The notes beneath the pieces are model-generated. The model ran no database searches, was not told the origin of the DNA, and saw only the letters and a program-made list of their open reading frames with translations. Shown piece after piece: positions 28,429-39,098 of a DNA stretch of 64,000 nucleotides (the stretch's first letter is position 1; each line of letters opens with the position of its first letter). The position numbers and the translations under genes were made by a program. The stretch is from JADLHS01 sp020848635 (lineage in GTDB: Bacteria; Verrucomicrobiota; Verrucomicrobiia; Limisphaerales; JADLHS01): contig JBAOIL010000018.1 in NCBI GenBank assembly GCA_037044975.1, positions 1 through 64,000 of the forward strand, read 5' to 3'.

Positions 28429-31400
28429 TCAGGAAACTATCCCAAGGAGACGACGGGCAAACATGTTCGCCACCGGATTATGAGTTGTGCGCCCCGCAAG
28501 CGTTACCTGACAGACAATCCACGAACCTTTGCCAGCGGATCTTTCTGCTGCGGCCAGCATCGGCTTCCATTCGCCGGTCCAGATGCCGTTACCGTTGATC
28601 AGGATTGGCCGCCAGCCTTCCGCTTTGAAGACTGTCGGCAACAACGGGGTAAAGTAGTCGGCTTTGGGATCAAACCAGCACTTGAAATCATCCGGCTTGA
28701 AGCCTTCCACCAACGGATGCCCTGTGGCGCGCGAGACAAATTGTCGGGGGCGCATTACGCAATCATGAACCTGCAGGCATGAATCGCCAATATGGCATTC
28801 GCCCACCGGCAGGTTCAAGAACACTACTCGGGCACCATCAATGGCCGCACGATCAATGGTTTTGGCCCGGCGGCGGTATTCCGCGTAATCATCTACGAGA
28901 ATGACCGAAGCGTTTCCGCCTGTGGACTTGAGCCCCAATTCCCGAAGCAGCACTTGTGCAACTCCGGTCCCAATGGCGCTCACTGAAACCGAACCAGGAG
29001 CAGGTGATTTCGGGAAGACGTCAAACTCCACTGCCGTGTCCTTCAGGATTTTCAACCCCTCCGCCAGCGCCAAGCGAAGCGTGAATCTCGTTCGTGTTTC
29101 AACCTCCAGCGCTCGCGGCGCGAAAAACCCCTGAAACACACTGCGCATCGCCTCAATCTTCGCGCCCGCCTTTTGCGAAAACAGCACGCAGCCATCCTGC
29201 TCCAACTGCCAGCGCAAGGTCAGCGTGCGGCTCGCCACGGCAGTATCGTTACAAACCCAGAACTCGAATGGCATTGTCTCCCCGGCAGTGAAAGCCCATC
29301 GGTCTGTGCGAATGTTGACCATCAGCGGAGTCAGCGCCTCGCGATAAGCGAAATAGGCGGGCTTGGGCCGGCGTTCGCAGTCCATAATGGTCTTCATCCA
29401 GCCCGATGGGAACGCATCAATGAACAGATGTATGGCGAAGGAGACCATTCGATTGTCCCGGCGGAATCGTTCCGTGAACAAGCGCGTCGCCCACGCTTGA
29501 AATCGCTGACTTTCGCGCACCCAGCCAGGGAGCGAATGCTGGGTGTCGAACCACATGTAATGAAACTGGCCCGTTTGCGCACCCGGGATGGATGTGGGCG
29601 ACCATGCTGCCGCAGCCGGACCTCCATCCTCGGCTGGCAACCAATCGGACGGATAATGGCGGCGCATCAGTTCGACCGCCTCGAGTCCCTCCGCGCCAAA
29701 TTCACCGCACGCGTATTGCCAGTCGCGCTTCACCGGAATCCAGTAGCCTTTGTGAAGCTTGCCCAGTTCAAGGCCATGGCCATTGTACCAACCACAATAG
29801 CAGTGATTATCAGGCAACGTGTCACTAGGCGGATCGTAATCGCCGTCCACATGTTTTATCACGCGTTCCGGATTGAGCACATGAATGGCACGATCCGCTG
29901 CCTCGAAAAACGCCTGGAGGTCGGTGCGGGCGAGATGCCGTTGCGGCTGTCCGTGGGCGTTGGGGAACGGCTCGTTGATGTAACTCACCAGAAATACTTG
30001 CAGGCGTGACCGCGGATCAGGCGTTCCATTTCTTCGGCTTGGCGAACGCCTTCGGAAAACTTGCCGTGCCGCAGGCAACCGAACAACGGCAAATCCGTTT
30101 GCAGCAGCAAGCCGAGCCGGTCCGCATACTCATACACTTCAGGCTGCACCGGTCGCTGCGTCAACCGCCAGAAATTGAGATGGCCGATTTTTGCGAGCAG
30201 CATGTCGTCCACCAGTTGCGGGAAATCCTTTTTGAAAACGTCCTGCTGCTCGAAACCCATGGTGTTCGCGCCGCGCAGCTTGATTTCGCGTCCGTTCAGA
30301 AACATCCGACCGCGCGGCACGTTCGTCGTATCCATCCCGAAGGAACGCATTCCGAACTGGCGCTTCCGCGTATCGAGCACCGCCCCGTTCTCATCGAGCA
30401 AAAGCACTTGAATTTGATACAGCCACGGCGACTCCAATTCCCATAAGCGCGGCTTCGGAAGCGAGAATGGCACTTTGACAATGTTCAGTCCCGGCCTCAT
30501 CGGGAGGGTCACGGCTTGGTTGTCGTCAGGCTTTTCCAGATCGCCAACGCCTGGAATGATTCGCGTGCCGGGAGTGTGGCGCAGTCGTCGAACAACAGTC
30601 TTCCTGAAGTTCTGGCCGAACACGGAAATCTCAAAACTTGCAGCATGACGATGGCGATCTTTACTCCAAACCTCAATCCAGGCCTCTGCTCTTTCCTGTT
30701 CCGGATCGGGTCGCACCCACATATCGGCGAGATGCATCGGAGCACGTGCTTCGATGGTGACATCCTGATAAATACCGAAGCCGGGGGGGCAATGATGCCA
30801 GCCAACTTGGGGGTCGTCCCAGCCCAAGTTGGTCGCACCATACATTTTGTCCCCCTCCTCGTTCAGTCCCCAAGCAGCGTTGCCCATGAATACGGCATCG
30901 TTCTCCACCCTGACGAGCAGCACGTTCTCCCCGGTGCGAGCCATTGCGGAAAACTCAAACTCAAAAGGCGCGAAGAAACCTTCGTGCGAGCCAAGATAGT
31001 GACCGTTGACGGAAACATGCGCCCGGTAGTCCACGGCGCCGAACCGGACAAACACCGCACCTTTGGCAAGCATTTCACGGGTCACGTCAAATGTCGTGCG
31101 ATAATATGCGACCGCGCGACCGATGGGCCCGCCGAAATGTGGCACCTTCACTGCGGTCCATGCGCCCGCTCCGCGCTGCGGATGCGAAGCGTCCGCCAAA
31201 TCATCAGGCGTTTCTAGTCGCCACTGAAACTGCTCCAGTCTGTGGGTAATGCGTCTTGAGGGCAAAGGTGGCGCGAGGTCCTTTAGGAAGTCACCGTGAC
31301 GCTGGCGTTGCTTCGCCAATTCCGCGCGCAACTTCTCCCCCGAGTCCAGCTTCAGAGCGGGACGAAAAGCCACCTTCGGATACCGATTTGCTGGCCGTCA

Positions 31401-31500
31401 GGAATTTACGCGGCAGCTGCAGCGGGGTCAGTTCTCTGATTTGTCCACGCCGCGTGTTGATGTCCCCCGCTCCAATATCGGCAAAAATGTCATTCTTCAT
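28429..31500 (-). CDS. Glycoside hydrolase family 2 enzyme
   Basis: About 1,023 residues, joined across frameshifts near 31380 and 30000. N-terminal jelly-roll sugar-binding domain ('AYYRTTFDVTREM', 'RAHVSVNGHYLGSHEGFFAPFEF'), Ig-like domain, then the TIM barrel: 'RMFLNGREIKLRGANTMG', acid/base in 'VSYINEPFPN' (N-E) and nucleophile Glu in 'YACGEFGAEGLE'. C-terminal beta domains follow. GH2 includes beta-galactosidases, beta-mannosidases and beta-glucuronidases; the exact specificity cannot be read. No signal peptide is seen, so it would be cytoplasmic and act on imported oligosaccharides. The start at 31500 (MKND) overlaps the upstream gene by 11 bp. Confidence 0.88.
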
Positions 31501-32672
31501 GTTTTGCATTACGTCCTGAATCATGCCGCACGAGAGCCGCCACCGTTCGCAGACAGGCAGCGGCGCGCTCATCCGGGACGAATCCCAAGCCTGGCATGGT
31601 AGGCACAGTGAACTGATCTGCCCGGGGTTTGAATTCTCCGTTGAACAAACTGTCGCTCAGAAATTGCGGGCCATTCAGAGCGCAGGGCCTGTCGAGTCCA
31701 CTCCAGGCAAATAAATGTGCCGCAGCAGCGAGAGAAAAATCCGGATCGCACAGTCCACTACCGAGGACCATCAGGCCGTTGGCTCGAAGCTGATTGACAA
31801 TTTGGACGGACGGCCAGAGGCCGGCGTTGCGCGCTGGCTTCATGGCAACCCCATCCATCATCTCTAACGAAATGAATTCCGCGACCACTTCGGACGAAAG
31901 AATCCCTTCATCCATAAACACGGGCAGCGCGCCCTGTTTCTTCAGGGCTTGATAGCCGCGTATTTGGGTAGGCGGCAGGGGAGATTCCATCACATCCACG
32001 CCAGCGTCGCGTAATTTGGGCGCGATTGCTAGCGCTTGGTCGGGGGTGTAGCCGGTATTTGCGTCGGCCCAGAGAAAACTCTCGGGCGCAAAGGCGCGAA
32101 CCTTCTTTGCGACGGCCACGTCGTAGTCAGCAGATTGTGGCGCGCCGACTTTGATGTTGAAATTGTGATAGCCGCGCGCGTGGCCTTCCAATAACTGAGA
32201 TTCTATTGCTTCCATATTTGGCGATGCCACGGTCCAACTCAGGGTCAGGGTTTGTCGGGCGGTCGCCGGCACGCCAAATAATTTCCACGCCGGCACTCCT
32301 CGTTGTTTGCCAACCAAGTCGTAGCAAGCGAGATCGAAGGCGGCTTTACATAAGGGCTGCCCCACCGAAAAACAGGGGCGAATGGCCGTATTCATTGCTT
32401 CATGCAAGCCGGCAAAGTCCGCCGGATCACGCCCAATCACGACCTCCGCCAAATGGGATTCCAATGTGGTAAGCACACTCTCGACCGTCTCATAGGTCCA
32501 GGACGGCACCGGTACAGGACTGTCCCCAGCCCGTCATACCGCCATCGTCAGTCAGGCGCACCAATACTGAGGGCCGGGTGATGCGACCATCTTGACCGGG
32601 TTTGAAAAACTTGAACTCCCCGACCATGGCATAGTCGAAGCGACCAACTTCAATTTTGATGATGCGGCTCAT
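31490..32672 (-). CDS. Mandelate racemase/enolase superfamily protein (sugar-acid dehydratase-like)
   Basis: About 394 residues with a frameshift near 32510. N-terminal capping domain 'SVLVRLTDDGGMTGWGQS' and 'KAAFDLACYDLVGKQRGVPAWKLFG'; barrel residues 'NFNIKVGAP' (Lys base), 'LWADANTGYTPDQAL' (first metal Asp), 'DVMESPLPPTQIRGY' (second metal Glu), 'PVFMDEGI' (third metal ligand region) and 'DGVAMKPARNAG'. Members dehydrate or racemise sugar acids and related carboxylates. In this setting the dehydratase step before the DapA-like aldolase is the likely role. Confidence 0.85.
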
Positions 32673-32725
32673 AGCTTCTCCTTCGTTCTCATTAGTCTGG
32701 ACCGAATCTGATTGGCAGAGGGTTT

Positions 32726-33618
32726 CTAGGCATACGGATTAAGGGCCGGATTCTCGATGAAACGTGCATGAATCTCGCGAATGTAGTTGATTGAGCGACG
32801 CGCCGAATCATAAGGATCGCCGCCGAAGTCAAACGCTTGCGAAACCAGCGGGCCTTTGTAGCCATGCTTCCAGAGGAGCCGAGCGCACCCGCGAAATCAA
32901 TGTTGCCATCATCAAGCGGCCGCGTGCGGAAAGGGTCAGCCGGCTTGGGCCAGCCATTAAGTAAAGCGTAGTAGCTAAGGCGTTCCATGCCTGGCAGCGC
33001 CATGACTTGATCCATGTCCAGCACGCCGAGATGGAAGAAGGCGTGGAATGAGGCCAACCCCGGGCGAACCACCTTTGCTCCGCTCTCTTGCAGAGTTCGG
33101 AGCACAGCCGCCGGAGTGTCGGTCATAAACCAAACGTGATTGTAGATATTGCCGCTGAGACCACGCAACGCAAGGTGGGTATCGATCTCGCGCACGATGC
33201 GGGCCGTGCGCTCCCAGTGGCGTGGTTCAGCGTGCGCTGAGCCGGCATCGCGATAATCAGGTGTCGTTTTGCCAACCGGATTGCTGCCGACGGTGAAGTT
33301 CAAATACGCCTGCGGATGCAACGCCGCAAGCCGATCAATGATTTGCTTCATGCGGGCGATCTCCGCCTCGATCTTGGGAAATTCCTCATCGGTTGCTCCC
33401 TTGGTCACGACGTACATGCCCGTGCGCTTCAATCCGCTGGCCTTAAACGAGGTCGAGATTTCCTCCCAAGTTTTGTCGTCCTGGGGTTCGACGGGATGAA
33501 ATTCATAACCGTCGTAACCAAGGTCGGCAGCGATCGCCAGCCGGGTTCGATAGGGGTAATTGCGGCGATGCCCCGTGAAGTGGTTGTTGAAAAGAATAAT
33601 GGGATTCGGGAATGACAT
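32726..33618 (-). CDS. Xylose-isomerase-like TIM barrel protein
   Basis: About 297 residues with one frameshift near 32880. 'DLGYDGYEFHPVEPQDDKTWEEISTSFKASGLKRTGMYVV' is the typical first half of AP_endonuc_2 domain sugar epimerases/isomerases, with later acidic and His metal-ligand positions 'NHVWFMTD', 'GLASFHAFFHLG' and, after the frameshift, 'PLVSQAFDFGGDPY'. The family includes inosose dehydratases, hydroxypyruvate isomerases and keto-sugar epimerases. It lies 9 bp after a Gfo/Idh/MocA gene, a common pairing in sugar breakdown. Confidence 0.82.
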
Positions 33619-33627
33619 GATTAGTGC

Positions 33628-34695
33628 TCAGGGTTGAATTGGAATTGCTTTTTGGGTGCGTGCGGAGGCTTGCAGCGCATCCAAGACTCCGTGTATGCGC
33701 AAGTCGTTTTCCAGCGTATGACTGGGCTTGGTATTGTTCAGGATGGCGGCTGTAAGGTCGCGGATGGAGTAAACCATGGTGTCGTTCCAGTTAGGTATTT
33801 TGTCGGGAAGCTTGGTTTCCTTCAATTCCTCCGCCCCAACGTAGGCGTAGTGATGCAATTGCTGTTTCTGCCCCATCGGCACAAGGGTGAGATCAAGGCC
33901 GGCTTTGTGGCCGCGGATTTCAACGTTGTGCCGGTCCGGGCCGTGCTCTGCCGCACGGCGCTCCCAGTGAATCGCTAGTCCCTTCGCACAAATGATCTCA
34001 GCGCAAAGTCGACCATCCACATCCAGACAAGGTGGCACCCGCTCCGTCGTGAGCGGAAAATAGTTGCCCAACGTACCAAAGACAATTTGTGGTCGGAACA
34101 AATCTCCAAGGACGAAGCTCAGCCAGTCCAGATCATACGGCCCCCAATCGAAAGAAATGCCGCCGCCGTTCTTCGCCGGTTCGTTGCGCCACGCCGGCAA
34201 CTTCGTGCCCGGCTTGCTTGCTCCCGTGATGTGTTCGAAATGCACCCGGTAAACGTCACCCAGTTCACCCGCGGCGATCATGGCCTTCGCCCGCCGCGCC
34301 GTGCCGGAGTTGTAGAAGCGCGAAGAATTGCAGGTCAACTTCAAGTGCGGCAACGTTTGCTGGACGGCTAGGATTTCCCGCACCTCAGCCTGAGTGAGCG
34401 CGAAGGGCTTTTCGCAACAGACGTGCTTGCCCGCGCCCAGCGCCGCCAATGTCATCGGCCGATGCAAAAACGGCGGCGTGGCCAGGTAAACCGCATCCAC
34501 CTCCGAATCGGTGAGCAGTTGTTGATAATCGGCATAGATTCGTGTGGCGCCAGTGGCGGTGGCAATTTTTTGCGCGGCCTCAGTATTCACATCGGCCACG
34601 GCCACGGCCACGGCCCCCTGCCCTTCAGTGAAGGCCGGCACCATGTAGTTCGCAATGACCCCGGCACCAATGATTCCATAACGGACAGTCTTCAT
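33628..34695 (-). CDS. Gfo/Idh/MocA family oxidoreductase (second copy)
   Basis: 355 residues, intact. 'YGIIGAGVIANYMVPAF' binds NAD(P), 'AGKHVCCEKPFALTQAEV' is the E-K-P catalytic motif, and 'GGGISFDWGPYDLDWLSFVLGD' replaces the usual G-G-x-x-x-D-x-G-x-H block. It is not a close relative of the copy at 25.8-26.9 kb. It probably acts on the same sugar route as the TIM-barrel protein that follows. Confidence 0.92.
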   Translation of the reverse strand: MKTVRYGIIGAGVIANYMVPAFTEGQGAVAVAVADVNTEAAQKIATATGATRIYADYQQLLTDSEVDAVYLATPPFLHRPMTLAALGAGKHVCCEKPFALTQAEVREILAVQQTLPHLKLTCNSSRFYNSGTARRAKAMIAAGELGDVYRVHFEHITGASKPGTKLPAWRNEPAKNGGGISFDWGPYDLDWLSFVLGDLFRPQIVFGTLGNYFPLTTERVPPCLDVDGRLCAEIICAKGLAIHWERRAAEHGPDRHNVEIRGHKAGLDLTLVPMGQKQQLHHYAYVGAEELKETKLPDKIPNWNDTMVYSIRDLTAAILNNTKPSHTLENDLRIHGVLDALQASARTQKAIPIQP

Positions 34696-34775
34696 ATGTT
34701 TCTAAAAATTCGGCTCTCTCCGGGCTCAAAGGCTTCGGAAACTTCCCGTCCCAGCAATGCTTTTAAGGTTTGGCG

Positions 34776-35790
34776 TCATTTCTGGCCCAGATAGAGATCC
34801 CGCCCTTTGGCAAGAGCCGCGATCTTCCGATCTGCCACGCTGCGCTTCAGCATCCAGAATCCACAGTCCGGATGCACGTAATGGACGCGTCCTTGTCCTA
34901 GAACTTTCTCCGCGCGTTCGATGGCCCGGGCGATTTCCTCCGGTGTCTCGACGTGATTGACTTTGATGTCCACCACGCCCAAACCAACGCCTATCCGCGC
35001 GTCGAGGTCCTTCAGCGCCTCCAGATCAGAGGCTGGGCGATGCGCCAATTCCAGCACGAGATGATCGGCACGCAGGGAGTTAAGGAAACGAATCAGCGTC
35101 GCCCACGCGCCCTTCTGAATCGATCTGCCCGCCGTAGTTACCAAAGCAAAAGTGCACGGCCTTTTCAGCTTTCACCGCATCCAGCACGCGGTTGATGGCT
35201 TCGGCGGCCAGCGGCGCGTCGTCGGGGTTGCCGGGTATGTTGGCCTCATCCACCTGCACACAGGCACAGGCAAGTTCACTCATCTGCGCGGCGAGCGCGT
35301 CGGCGACGGCGAGCGTGAGTTTTCGGAAATCCCGATAATGCTCGTCGAGCAAAGTACGCGCGAGCATGTAGGGGCTGGTGATGGTGAACTTGAACGGACC
35401 CGCCCGCAACGCTACCGGCCCGGGCGCAATCTTCGGGCAGGTTCAGCGTGCCTTCAGTGATTGGACCTACGACCACGGCCGCGGGTTTGCTGCGAAAACT
35501 CATCTCTGATTTCGCCCGAAACGACAACGTGTCACGCAGGCCCACATCTCGCGGCGGACACCGCCGAACTTGTGCACGAAGTATTCGATCATCCCGTTGG
35601 TGTCCGGATGATTCACGTCAAAGCGATAAAGCTCGCCGTCGGTGGGCAAGTCGATGCCTGCCTGACGTTGCAGATCGAAGACGACGCGGGTGGCATCCAG
35701 CAAAGCCTGCTCGCTCGGGAGCGCGACCAGCCAATCGGGCACGGGATATGATCCGACGGTGGTGGTGAGGATGCGTGGTTTGGTGCTCAT
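34776..35790 (-). CDS. Stand-alone MetE C-terminal-type methyltransferase
   Basis: About 338 residues with frameshifts near 35530, 35435 and 35125. 'ILTTTVGSYPVPDW' opens the barrel; 'GPFKFTITSPYMLARTLLDE', 'CVQVDEANIP', 'AVHFCFGNYGG' (zinc His and Cys) and 'VHYVHPDCGFWML' (zinc Cys) match the catalytic half of cobalamin-independent methionine synthase. The folate-binding N-terminal half of normal MetE (~400 residues) is absent. Such core MetE proteins take methyl groups from donors other than methyl-THF-triglutamate in some archaea. A link to the corrinoid module about 18 kb downstream in the same gene train is plausible. Confidence 0.8.
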
Positions 35791-35823
35791 GCTTGTTTTC
35801 CGGGTGGTATTAAAATAAATGAG

Positions 35824-37130
35824 TCAATTAATGTTCGGGGGGGTGACGGCGACGCGAAAGAAAGATGACCTGTTCGCAATGGGGACGGAGATTACATTCA
35901 TGGGCGGCGTTCCCGAAATATGTCGTCGGCCCCAACTGCCACGGACCAGCCGTCAAGTTCGTTGTCCATTGAACATCGTAAGCCCTGTTGGCGACACTCG
36001 ACCAAGCGAGGACTGCGTTCGAGCCGCCTGGCGAAGCTTGGACGGACGTCAGGCGGAAAACCGATGCCGGGTCCACCGGCGAAGTCCCCGCGATGTACTC
36101 GGCGTAGTTGCTTTGGCCGTCGCTGTCGTCATCGGCGGCACCGACGGCATTGGTTGGTCCGCCGAAAAAGACCGTTTCCCAGTTATCAGGCAACCCGTCC
36201 CCATCGCGGTCGCCATCCGGTAGCATCACTTCCACATCTTTGGCCCGCGAGGTCGGTGTGATGGTGAAAGCTTCAAGCCGGCCCGCGCGCACCGCACCTT
36301 GCAGCACGGTGTTTTCGGCGCGTGCAGTTTGAACTCAACATCCCAATCCGCCGGCCAAGTCGGAAACAGCAAAATACGATCGCCCACGCACTGAATCAGC
36401 ATCTTTTGCAGCGCGATCATTGCGACTGAAGGGTGGTCCTGATCCGGCGTCCAGTCGTAGTTCGGTCCGTAAAACCCTGGGAACCGGCTCGCGCTGTTCT
36501 TGGCAGCAAAGCGGGAAATGACTTGCGCCTTGGCATCATTGGTGACCCCAACCATCGCGGCGAAGATGGGGTCTTGCGTCCAGCCGAACGTCCCGATGTC
36601 TTGCCGCAAATTGTAGGTGCGTTGAGCCAGATCAAGATTGGATCGTCCCAAGCCATACTGCCGATAAGGAAAGACGGCGTAGAGTTCAGGTGTTTCAACG
36701 TTGGCCTTTGGTCCGAGCACGGCGGCGGGAGAAATCACCGTCTGGCCAGACAACACCCGCGTGGGAATCGGCGGAAGCTCCGCGAGCATCCGCGCCCACT
36801 GATTGCTTCGCGCTGCGGGCAACACCGCTGGTGGCAATTGCAGCAAGTCCGTCAGAATCGAATTCAAACCCGCAATCACCGGCAACGGATTGGTCGTTCC
36901 TTCGTGATAAGTTTCCAGCGACATCGCCGGACTGAACAGAATTTTTCCGCCGGCGTCCCGCGCAAAGCGATGGTCGAAAAGATCAACGACGTCGCTGGCG
37001 ATCGGCAACAGGTTGTTGGTCGCGAACGCGTGGTCCTGCGTGTGCGCGTAGTAGTCCAGCATCATGCGGGTGAGTTCGATGTTGCCGTCCCAATACCAGC
37101 GGATAAATGAATTGTCCGTCCGCAACCGCC
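35824..37130 (-). CDS. Large secreted glycosidase-like protein, N-terminus missing
   Basis: The C-terminal ~435 residues of a large protein. 'RWYWDGNIELTRMMLDYYAHTQD', 'KILFSPAMSLETYHEGTTNPLPVIAGLNSIL', 'YGLGRSNLDLAQRTY' and 'ILLFPTWPADWDVEFKLHAP' resemble the (alpha/alpha)6 glycosidases (GH95/DUF5703-like) of Verrucomicrobiota. A calcium-binding tail follows (DGDRDGDGLPDNWE, DDDSDGQSNYAEYIAGTSP), then a C-terminal module ending 'FFRVAVTPPNIN'. Frameshifts lie near 36330 and 35900. The protein should extend several hundred residues further toward its N-terminus but is cut at about 37130, where unrelated DNA starts. Confidence 0.78.
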
Positions 37131-37145
37131 TTCGGCCAAAGCCAA
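37105..37145. other. Abrupt junction between two unrelated genomes
   Basis: Left of this point the minus strand encodes a glycosidase that loses its N-terminus here. To the right the plus strand encodes a methyltransferase that starts without its N-terminus ('AKIVNEAARLLRADGRYGIHELCL'). Gene style changes from Verrucomicrobiota-like sugar catabolism to Planctomycete-like nitrogen metabolism. No transposase, integrase, tRNA or repeat marks the site. Confidence 0.7.
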
Positions 37146-37555
37146 GATCGTGAACGAGGCTGCTCGACTGCTGCGTGCCGACGGACGGTACGGAATTCAC
37201 GAGCTCTGCTTGCAGCCGGATGATGTTCCTGACGAGATCCGCCATGCGATCGCAGCCGATCTATCGGATGAGATTCACGTGGGCGTACGACCGCTGACTC
37301 TTGCGGAATGGCGTGCACTGCTGGAATCGGCGGGCTTCGTCATCTCCAACGTTGACTTGGCGCAGATGCATTTATTGGAACCGCTTCGCCTCATTCGCGA
37401 TGAAGGGTTGCCACGCGCAGCTGCGATTTGCATTCAATGTGGCCCGGACGCCCACTGCTCGCCGCCGCGTGCTTACCATGCGCCGTGTGTTCCGCAAGTA
37501 TCGGCGCCATCTGGCGGCCGTCGCCATCGTGGCTATCAAGACGAAGGAGGACTGA
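37136..37555 (+). CDS. Class I SAM-dependent methyltransferase, C-terminal part
   Basis: About 140 residues remain: 'IVNEAARLLRADGRYGIHELCL', 'IHVGVRPLTLAEWRALLESAGF' and, after a frameshift near 37400, 'ARRRVLTMRRVFRKYRRHLAAVAIVAIK'. This is the usual C-terminal half of UbiE/ArsM-like methyltransferases; the SAM-binding glycine loop is missing because the gene is cut at the junction. The cupin gene begins 2 bp after its stop, so they are co-transcribed. The substrate is unknown. Confidence 0.8.
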
Positions 37556-37557
37556 TC

Positions 37558-37894
37558 ATGCAAGCCAGCTACAAAGTCATCGCCGACCTCGTACGATAAC
37601 GTCGCGCTTCCGCCGGACGGAACGCTCAGCCGCACCATCCACCAAGATGACCATTTGAAGGCTGTGCTGTTTGGATTCGCAGCCGGCCAAGAGCTTTCAG
37701 AGCATACCGCGGCGACGCCGGCGATTATGCACTTCCTCTCAGGCGAGGCGGACGTGACGCTCGGCTCGGATCCGATCGCTGCAGGACCGGGCTGTTGGAT
37801 TCACATGCCGCCGCACACGCCGCATAGCATTCGTGCGAAAACCCCAGTCGTCATGTTGCTGCTGCTATTGAAATCTGGGGCCGTACAAAGCTAG
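37558..37894 (+). CDS. Small cupin-domain protein
   Basis: About 112 residues with a frameshift near 37597. 'GQELSEHTAATPAIMHFLSGEADVTLG' is cupin motif 1 (with His, Glu-like positions and G) and 'GCWIHMPPHTPHSIRAKTP' is motif 2. A single metal site made of His residues is likely. Such proteins often sit beside methyltransferases in nitrite/NO-related clusters of Planctomycetes and Proteobacteria; their role is not known. Confidence 0.85.
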
Positions 37895-37927
37895 GCTGGT
37901 CGGCGATTCCGATCACCTCGATCGGAA

Positions 37928-39098
37928 TTGTGGGACCTCATCGACCACAAACTCTTCGGCGGAAGCGAATCGATGGAACGGACACGCGCGATTCTCTGCG
38001 GCATAGCCGTCACGTCCGCGTTGGCCGCGTTGATCGTCCTTGGCTCGCGCAATCTCGCGCATTTCGACGCCGCCCTCGTTGGCTACACCTTTGCGACATT
38101 GTTCGCCGCCTTTGGCATCGCGTATCGCTACGCCATGTGGCTGCAACGACCGCCGACTTGGCGTTACTGGGTCCGCGGTTGGCAACTCTTTTTGCAGCCG
38201 CGCCACCTCGGCCTGAACCTGATTCAGTTAACGCGTCGAGTCGGCGTCATGTTTGCACTCAATGCGTTTATCTGGAGACGCGGCAAGCTCCGGGGCGCAG
38301 CGCACTGGCTGCTGATGTGGGGCTGCGTGATTGCATCGGCCATTACCTTCCCCTTGGTTTTCGGCTGGGTCCACTTCGCCACCGTTCCTGGCGACCTCCA
38401 GTCTTACCGCGCCTTCGTCTTCGGTTTTCCTACGTTGGCTTTCCCGATTCATTCCTGGATCGGTTTCATCGTGTTCCACGGGCTTGTTTGGGCGTCGTTC
38501 CTGGTGATTGCCGGCGTCATGCTCGCGATGAAACGCCGCATGACGGATCACGGAGCCGCGGCCTTGCAGCAGTTTGGCGAGGACTATCTGCCGCTCATCG
38601 CGTTGTTCGCCATCAGCGTCACGGGGCTCATGCTCACGGCAAGCTATACCTGGATGCGAGGGTATGGCTACGATTTCATTGCCATCTTGCACGCCGTGAC
38701 GGTGATTCTCACGCTGTTGTGGCTCCCGTTCGGCAAGTTCTTTCACATCTTTCAGCGTCCGGCCCAACTCGGCGTCAGCTTCTACAAAGAGATTGGCGCC
38801 CGGTCCAGAACGAGCCATCTGTCGCCGCTGCGGCGAGGATTTTGCCTCGCGCATGCACGTCGAGGACCTGATCGAAGTCGAACAGCGATTGGGCTATCGC
38901 TACGAGTTGGCTGACGAAACCGTCGAGCACTACCAGTGGATCTGCCCCCGCTGCCGCCGGACGCTGCTCGCCATTGCACAGGCCAATCTCTGGACAGGCG
39001 TACGAGGCGGCGAACAGTTGACGTTCGATGTCGCGACGACTTCTCCACAACTGACCATGCTCTCTCAGAAGAGGTCGACGCTTAGCCATGGCGACTGA
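37928..39098 (+). CDS. Membrane protein (NarI/DsrM-like) with a C-terminal zinc-ribbon-like domain
   Basis: About 390 residues, joined over a frameshift near 38800. Residues ~15-285 hold about six hydrophobic segments (AILCGIAVTSALAALIVLG, HWLLMWGCVIASAITFPLVFGW, WIGFIVFHGLVWASFLVIAGVML, DFIAILHAVTVILTLLWLPFGKFFHIFQRP) with several membrane His residues that could hold haem b. The tail has 'CRRCGEDF' and 'WICPRCRRTLL', two CxxC pairs. A fused cytochrome b-like anchor with a metal ribbon fits an electron-entry subunit for the nitrate reductase that follows with an 11-bp overlap. A TTG start at 37928 is assumed; the ATG at 37973 is an alternative. Confidence 0.7.

Noticed and set aside
37930..38871. 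313-codon open frame on the plus strand
   Set aside because: Shadow of the membrane protein in the frame used from 37928; composition is Arg/His-rich and has no family features.
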